Assembly: GCA_002438075.1 (NCBI GenBank)
Contig: DJSQ01000234.1
Span: 27,996-52,832 of the forward strand
Origin: Clostridiales bacterium UBA6330
GTDB lineage: Bacteria; Bacillota; Clostridia; Oscillospirales; CAG-272
Direction: 5' to 3'
DNA length: 24,837 nt
The translations under genes and the position numbers were made by a program. The notes under the pieces are model-generated. The model did not search any database and had not been told where the DNA came from. It was given only the letters and a program-made list of their open reading frames with translations. This document shows, piece after piece, positions 20,353 through 24,837 of the stretch (positions are counted from its first letter, which is position 1; every line of letters starts with the position of its first letter).

Positions 20353-21297
20353 ATGAACAAAATTTCCATCATCGGAACCGGCAGCGTCGGCTCCACAATC
20401 GCCTACACCCTGACGGTTATGGGACTGGCAACGGAGATCGTCATGATCGACATCAACAACGAGAAGGCTCTGGGCGAGGCGCTGGATATCCGTCAGGGCA
20501 CGCCGTTTTGCAGTGCCTGCTCGGTCTATGCAGGCGATTACCGTGACGCGGCGAACTCCGACATCGTGATTCTGACCTCGGGCATTGCAAGAAAGCCGGG
20601 TCAGACCAGACTGGAGCTGGCGCAGACGAACGTCAACATTACCAAGAGCATCATTCCCGAAATCACCAAGTACGCGCCGAACGCAATCTACATCATCGTC
20701 AGCAATCCCGTTGATGTGCTGACCTACACCTTCCTCAAGCTCTCGGGTATTCCCGAAAACCATATCATCGGTTCGGGAACCATTCTGGACACCGCGCGTC
20801 TGCGTTCGCGTCTGTCCGAATACTACAATATCAATCAGGGCAATGTGCACGCTTATGTGTTCGGTGAGCACGGTGACTCCTCCTTCATTCCGTGGTCGGT
20901 TGCAAACATTTCCAATGTGCCGATTCGTGACTGCGGCAAGCTGATTCTCACCCCGGGTCTGACCAGCCCCGAGTTGGACTTCGACGAGGTGGAGCAGTAC
21001 GTGCGCAAGTCGGGCGGACGCGTTATCGCAAGAAAAGGCGCAACCTTCTATGCGGTCTCTGTTTCGGTCTGCCACATCTGCAAGTGCATCTTCGACGGTA
21101 TGGACACGACCATGACCGTTTCCACGATGATGCACGGAGAGTACGGCGTGAGCGACGTCTGCCTGAGCACCCTGAACATGATCGGTCACGACGGTATCCG
21201 CGGCAAGGTCAACGTTCCGCTGACCGACGAAGAGGTTGCAAAGCTCCGTCACAGCGCCGATACGCTCAAGGAAGTTATCAACAGCCTGAATATCTGA
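20353..21297 (+). CDS. mdh: L-lactate/malate dehydrogenase family protein, predicted malate dehydrogenase
   Basis: This 314-residue NAD-dependent 2-hydroxyacid dehydrogenase has the Rossmann motif GTGSVG (8-13) with Asp33 selecting NADH. The Asp146/Arg149 pair is in DTARLR and the catalytic His173 is in GEHGDSS. The overall sequence is LDH-like (KPGQTRLEL), but the substrate-specificity position just before KPG, Gln102 in LDH numbering, is Arg80 here. Arg at this place is what distinguishes malate from lactate dehydrogenases, and fumarase follows directly. I therefore predict oxaloacetate/malate activity. Automated annotation could reasonably call it L-lactate dehydrogenase. Confidence 0.88.
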   Translation: MNKISIIGTGSVGSTIAYTLTVMGLATEIVMIDINNEKALGEALDIRQGTPFCSACSVYAGDYRDAANSDIVILTSGIARKPGQTRLELAQTNVNITKSIIPEITKYAPNAIYIIVSNPVDVLTYTFLKLSGIPENHIIGSGTILDTARLRSRLSEYYNINQGNVHAYVFGEHGDSSFIPWSVANISNVPIRDCGKLILTPGLTSPELDFDEVEQYVRKSGGRVIARKGATFYAVSVSVCHICKCIFDGMDTTMTVSTMMHGEYGVSDVCLSTLNMIGHDGIRGKVNVPLTDEEVAKLRHSADTLKEVINSLNI

Positions 21298-21307
21298 GGT
21301 GAATGAG

Positions 21308-22684
21308 ATGGAATACCGGATTGAACACGATTCGATGGGCGAGGTGAAGGTCCCCGCCGATAAGCTCTGGGCGGCACAGACTGAGCGGAGCCACGAGAAC
21401 TTTCTCATCGGTGTCGGCACCGAGACGATGCCGCGCGAGATTACACACGCCTTCGGCATCCTCAAGCGCGCGGCGGCGATGGCAAACGCCGAGCTGAAGC
21501 CCGAAAAAATGACGGCGGAAAAGCTGCGGGTGATTACCGAGGCTTGCGACGAGGTGATCTCGGGCAAGCTCAACGAGCATTTCCCACTGGTGGTCTGGCA
21601 GACAGGCTCGGGCACGCAGTCGAACATGAATGCGAATGAGGTCATTGCCAACCGCGCCAATCAGCTGGCGGGCACAAAGCTCTGCCATCCGAATGATGAC
21701 ATCAACATGAGCCAGTCCTCTAACGATACCTTCCCAACGGCAATGCACATTTCTGCAGTGATTGCGATTGAGGACAAGCTGATTCCCGCAATCGAGACGC
21801 TGATTGCAACCTTCCGCCGTCTGGAGGAGGAGAACGAGGGGATTGTCAAGTCGGGCAGAACGCATCTTCAGGATGCAACGCCGATCAAGTTTAGCCAAGA
21901 GATTTCGGGCTGGAGAAGCAGTCTGGAGCGCGACGTGGAGCTGTTGAAGCTCGCCGTTGGTCCGCTTCATGAGCTGGCGCTCGGCGGCACGGCGGTCGGT
22001 ACGGGACTGAATGCCCCCAAGGGCTTCTCCGAGCTGGTTGCGGCAAAGGTTGCAGAGCTGACGGGCAAGAAGTTTGTCACCGCACCGAACAAATTCCATG
22101 CGCTGACCTCCAAGGACGAGCTGGTCTTTGCGCACGGCGCAATCAAGGCAACGGCTTGCGATATGATGAAGATTGCGAACGACGTTCGCTGGCTGGCAAG
22201 CGGACCGCGCGACGGTCTGGGCGAGATTCACATTCCCGAGAACGAGCCGGGCTCATCGATTATGCCGGGCAAGGTCAACCCCACGCAGTGCGAGGCGGTC
22301 ACGATGGTTGCCGTGCAGGTCATGGGCAACGACGTGGCGGTCGGTATGGCGGCATCGCAGGGCAACTTTGAGCTGAACGTGTTCATGCCCGTTGCGGCTT
22401 ACAACTTCCTGCAATCCGCGCGCCTGCTGGCGGAGGCGATTGTCTCCTTCAATAAGAACTGCGCGGTCGGCATTACGGCGAACAAGGATAAGATGTATCA
22501 CAACCTGCACAACTCGCTGATGCTGGTCACGGCGCTGAATCCGTACATCGGATACGAAAACGCGGCAAAGACCGCAAAGAAGGCGTTCAAGGACAATATT
22601 TCGCTCAAGGAAGCCTGCGTGGAGCTCGGATTCCTGACGGCGGAGAGATTCGACGAGGTATTTCATCCGGAACAGATGGTCTGA
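21308..22684 (+). CDS. fumC: Fumarate hydratase, class II
   Basis: FumC interconverts malate and fumarate without an iron-sulfur cluster. The 458-residue length is normal. Family motifs are TGSGTQSNMNANEVI, SSNDTFPTAMH, GRTHLQDATPI and the signature GSSIMPGKVNPT, which holds the catalytic Ser loop. The start at 21308 is preferred over a GTG at 21299, because the GAGGTGA ribosome site (21296-21302) lies 5 nt before 21308 and overlaps the GTG. The gene follows the dehydrogenase by 10 bp in the same operon. Together they would connect oxaloacetate, malate and fumarate. Confidence 0.96.
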   Translation: MEYRIEHDSMGEVKVPADKLWAAQTERSHENFLIGVGTETMPREITHAFGILKRAAAMANAELKPEKMTAEKLRVITEACDEVISGKLNEHFPLVVWQTGSGTQSNMNANEVIANRANQLAGTKLCHPNDDINMSQSSNDTFPTAMHISAVIAIEDKLIPAIETLIATFRRLEEENEGIVKSGRTHLQDATPIKFSQEISGWRSSLERDVELLKLAVGPLHELALGGTAVGTGLNAPKGFSELVAAKVAELTGKKFVTAPNKFHALTSKDELVFAHGAIKATACDMMKIANDVRWLASGPRDGLGEIHIPENEPGSSIMPGKVNPTQCEAVTMVAVQVMGNDVAVGMAASQGNFELNVFMPVAAYNFLQSARLLAEAIVSFNKNCAVGITANKDKMYHNLHNSLMLVTALNPYIGYENAAKTAKKAFKDNISLKEACVELGFLTAERFDEVFHPEQMV

Positions 22685-22707
22685 CCGGAGATTGGGAGGG
22701 TACGGTT

Positions 22708-23517
22708 TTGGTAAAGGTCAGTTATTTCCCGGGTTGTACGCTTCGCACCAAGGCAAAAGATCTGGATCGTTGGGCGCGCGAAAGCGCACTGGCGCTCGGT
22801 GTGGAGTTGTGCGAGATCCCGGACTGGCAGTGTTGCGGCGGCGTGTTCGTCAGCGCAAAGGACGAGATTGCAACCAAGCTGTCGAGCGTCCGTGCGCTGA
22901 TTGCGGCGCGGGACGCGGGACAGCCGCTTCTGACGGTCTGCTCTGCCTGCCACAATGTCATCAAGCAAACCAATCACGCCATGCAGACGGACGAGGTGTT
23001 CGCCGACCGTGCGAACCGCTATCTCGCGCAGGATAAGAACGCGGGGGAGCCGTATCACGGCGAGGCAACGGTACAGCACTATCTGGAGATGCTCCGCGAT
23101 ACCGTCGGCTTCGATGCCTTGCGCGCGGCGGTGAAAAAGCCGCTGACGGGGCGGAAAATCGGCGCGTATTACGGCTGTATGCTTCTGCGCCCGGGCAAGG
23201 TGATGGCATTTGATGATGTGGAGAATCCCCGCGTGATGGAGGATTTCATCCGCGCGCTGGGGGCGGAGCCTGTCGTTTATCCGCGCAGAAACGAATGCTG
23301 CGGCGGGTATATTGCCATGGAGGACGCGGAATCGGCAAAGAAAAAATCGTCGGCTGTTTCGGACAGCGCGGCGGCGCACGGCGCGGAGCTGCTTGTAACG
23401 GCTTGCCCGCTGTGCAAATACAATCTTGTGAAGAACGGCAGCGAGGTTCCGGTGGTCTACTTCACCGAGCTGCTGGCAGAAGCGCTCGGAATCAAGGAGG
23501 AAACCCATGCAGAATAA
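22708..23517 (+). CDS. hdrB: CoB-CoM heterodisulfide reductase subunit B-like protein
   Basis: This 269-residue protein has two Cys-rich CCG domains that in HdrB hold noncubane iron-sulfur clusters for thiol/disulfide chemistry. Both are complete: Cys10, Cys42-Cys43, Cys78, Cys81 and Cys157, Cys197-Cys198, Cys233, Cys236. The start is TTG at 22708, with GGGAGG at 22694-22699; no ATG lies nearby. Bacteria without coenzyme M use HdrBC-like modules with other electron acceptors, so the true substrate is unknown. It overlaps hdrC by 11 bp and follows fumC by 23 bp with no promoter. Confidence 0.9.
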   Translation: MVKVSYFPGCTLRTKAKDLDRWARESALALGVELCEIPDWQCCGGVFVSAKDEIATKLSSVRALIAARDAGQPLLTVCSACHNVIKQTNHAMQTDEVFADRANRYLAQDKNAGEPYHGEATVQHYLEMLRDTVGFDALRAAVKKPLTGRKIGAYYGCMLLRPGKVMAFDDVENPRVMEDFIRALGAEPVVYPRRNECCGGYIAMEDAESAKKKSSAVSDSAAAHGAELLVTACPLCKYNLVKNGSEVPVVYFTELLAEALGIKEETHAE

Positions 23518-23899
23518 AGAGAAAAACGAGCAGGAGCAGATCCTGCGCATGAGCGGCGTCAATCCGCGCAAATGTATGCGGTGCGGCAAATGCTCGGCGA
23601 CCTGCCCCTCGTATGATGAGATGGAATACCATCCGCATCAGTTTGTCTATATGGTGGAAACGGGCGACATCGAAACGCTGATGAAGTCGCCGTCGGTCTA
23701 CAAATGCCTTTCCTGCTTTGCCTGCGTGGACCGTTGCCCGCGCGGCGTGGAGCCGGCAAAGCTGATTGAAGCGGTGCGCCTGCTTGCCGTTCGCGAGAAG
23801 GGCGCCAACCACCTGAAGGCGGATGACATTCCGGCGCTGGTGGATGAGGAACTCCCGCAGCAGGCTGTGGTCAGCGCCATGCGGAAATATTCGAAGTAA
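23507..23899 (+). CDS. hdrC: CoB-CoM heterodisulfide reductase subunit C-like ferredoxin protein
   Basis: This 130-residue electron-transfer protein has two [4Fe-4S] sites: Cys23, 26, 29, 33 (CMRCGKCSATC) and Cys67, 70, 73, 77 (CLSCFACVDRC). The length and spacing fit HdrC, which passes electrons from HdrA to HdrB. Its ATG lies inside the hdrB end, with AAGGAGG about 4 nt upstream, so translation is coupled. hdrA follows by 18 bp. No unusual features are seen. Confidence 0.92.
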   Translation: MQNKEKNEQEQILRMSGVNPRKCMRCGKCSATCPSYDEMEYHPHQFVYMVETGDIETLMKSPSVYKCLSCFACVDRCPRGVEPAKLIEAVRLLAVREKGANHLKADDIPALVDEELPQQAVVSAMRKYSK

Positions 23900-23917
23900 G
23901 AAAGGAGAAAACAGACC

Positions 23918-24837
23918 ATGCAAAGAATCGGCGTATTCGTCTGCCACTGCGGTACCAACATCGCGGGAACGGTGGATGTCAAAGCGGTTGCGGAAGCGAT
24001 CGGTCACGAACCGGGTGTCGTTTTCTCCACCGACTATCAGTATATGTGCTCGCAGGCGGGGCAGAACATGATTATCGAATCGGTCAAGGAGCATCACCTG
24101 ACCGGAATCGTTGTCTGCTCCTGCTCGCCGCGTATGCACGAGGCGACCTTCCGCAAAACCGCGGCGGCGGCAGGGCTGAACCCCTATATGGTGGAGATCG
24201 CAAACATCCGCGAGCAGTGCTCGTGGGTCCATAAGGATATGGCAACGGGAACCGAAAAGGCGATTATCCTTGCAAAGGCGGCGGTTGCAAAGGTCAACCT
24301 CAACGCACCGCTGACCCCGGGCGAATCTCCCGTTACCAAGCGGGCGCTTGTCATCGGCGGCGGTATTGCGGGCATTCAGACCGCTCTGGATATTGCGGAT
24401 GCGGGCTTCCCCGTGGATATCGTGGAGACTAAGCCGACCATCGGCGGTAAGATGGCACAGCTGGACAAGACCTTCCCGACGCTGGACTGCGCGGCGTGCA
24501 TCCTGACCCCGAAAATGGTGGATGTAGCGCAGAACGAGAAGATTCGCATCTTCTCCTATTCCGAGGTGACCGATGTCAAGGGCTTTGTCGGCAACTTCAA
24601 GGTAACCATCAAGCGCAAGGCGCGTTATGTGAAGGAGGATGTCTGCACGGGCTGTGGTCTCTGCACCGAAAAGTGCCCGCAGAAGAAGGTCCCGAACGAG
24701 TTCAACCTCGGCATGGACAACCGCCATGCCATCTACATCCCGTTTGCACAGGCAGTGCCGAAGGTGGCAACCATTGACCCGAATGCCTGCATGATGCTCA
24801 AGAGCGGCAAATGCGGCATCTGCTCCAAGGTCTGCGG
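23918..24837 (+). CDS. hdrA: CoB-CoM heterodisulfide reductase subunit A-like flavoprotein (3' end outside window)
   Basis: The first 306 residues of HdrA are present. The N-terminal domain begins MQRIGVFVCHCGTNI (Cys9, Cys11) and continues with VCSCSPRMHE (67-76). The FAD-binding motif is VIGGGIAG (145-152), followed by ETKPTIGGKM and the HdrA hallmark FPTLDCAACILTPKM (186-200), whose cysteines hold a special cluster. A ferredoxin site is at Cys243, 246, 249, 253, and a second begins at Cys291, 299, 302, 306 when the window ends. In known systems HdrA is the flavin-based bifurcating core. AAAGGAG at 23901-23907 supports the start. Partners such as MvhD or FloxABCD, if any, would lie further right. 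Confidence 0.93.
   Translation, partial: MQRIGVFVCHCGTNIAGTVDVKAVAEAIGHEPGVVFSTDYQYMCSQAGQNMIIESVKEHHLTGIVVCSCSPRMHEATFRKTAAAAGLNPYMVEIANIREQCSWVHKDMATGTEKAIILAKAAVAKVNLNAPLTPGESPVTKRALVIGGGIAGIQTALDIADAGFPVDIVETKPTIGGKMAQLDKTFPTLDCAACILTPKMVDVAQNEKIRIFSYSEVTDVKGFVGNFKVTIKRKARYVKEDVCTGCGLCTEKCPQKKVPNEFNLGMDNRHAIYIPFAQAVPKVATIDPNACMMLKSGKCGICSKVC

Noticed and set aside
23492..24727. 411-codon open frame antisense to hdrC and hdrA
   Set aside because: It is a shadow of genes whose iron-sulfur and FAD motifs are unmistakable.

Overview
The window looks like a chromosomal segment of a GC-rich member of the Firmicutes, class Clostridia, most likely close to Oscillospiraceae/Oscillospirales. The reasons are a SigK-type sporulation sigma factor, a MecA-type Clp adaptor, strong Gram-positive Shine-Dalgarno sites (AAAGGAG or GGAGG before almost every gene), near-consensus sigma-A promoters with 17-bp spacers, lipobox-bearing binding proteins, a pyrophosphate-type phosphofructokinase and an Hdr-like complex. 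The taxonomic placement is inference; no rRNA is present.

Layout. 1-156: cluster of perfect or near-perfect hairpins. 176-802 (-): mecA. 966-1625: histidine phosphatase. 1807-7278: DNA repair operon uvrB, a two-TM protein and uvrA. 7426-9736: polar amino-acid ABC transporter (binding protein, permease, ATPase), closed by a bidirectional terminator shared with the convergent operon trmB, nitroreductase, truB (11940-9780, -). 12051-15060: methionine transport operon metQ-metN-metI behind a long leader. 15060-15848 (-) and 15954-16166 (+): a membrane protein and a small HTH regulator with superimposed divergent promoters. 16161-16841 (-): sigK. 16977-20177: PPi-type phosphofructokinase, short-chain dehydrogenase, then wecB behind a terminator-like hairpin. 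20353-24837: a malate/lactate-type dehydrogenase, class II fumarase, hdrB, hdrC and hdrA (cut by the window end).

Two things stand out, both in the methionine operon. First, the MetQ binding protein is circularly permuted: the segment that is C-terminal in ordinary MetQ directly follows the signal peptide, and the segment that is N-terminal in ordinary MetQ ends the protein. Second, the operon is preceded by a 25-codon leader ORF with 9 Met and 4 Cys codons, followed by a Rho-independent terminator and a competing antiterminator helix that contains the leader stop codon. This is the layout of classical ribosome-mediated attenuation, here apparently sensing Met (and perhaps Cys), in place of the S-box or T-box usual for Firmicute methionine genes.

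Other regulatory structure includes a hairpin that buries the wecB Shine-Dalgarno sequence and ends in T5 directly before the start codon, a bistable hairpin before uvrA, and palindromes before uvrB and the dehydrogenase. The last operon joins a dehydrogenase that has Arg at the LDH/MDH specificity position to fumarase and an HdrBCA set, suggesting an oxaloacetate-malate-fumarate branch linked to Hdr-type electron transfer. All statements come from reading the sequence and from knowledge of the families; no database search or folding calculation was run.
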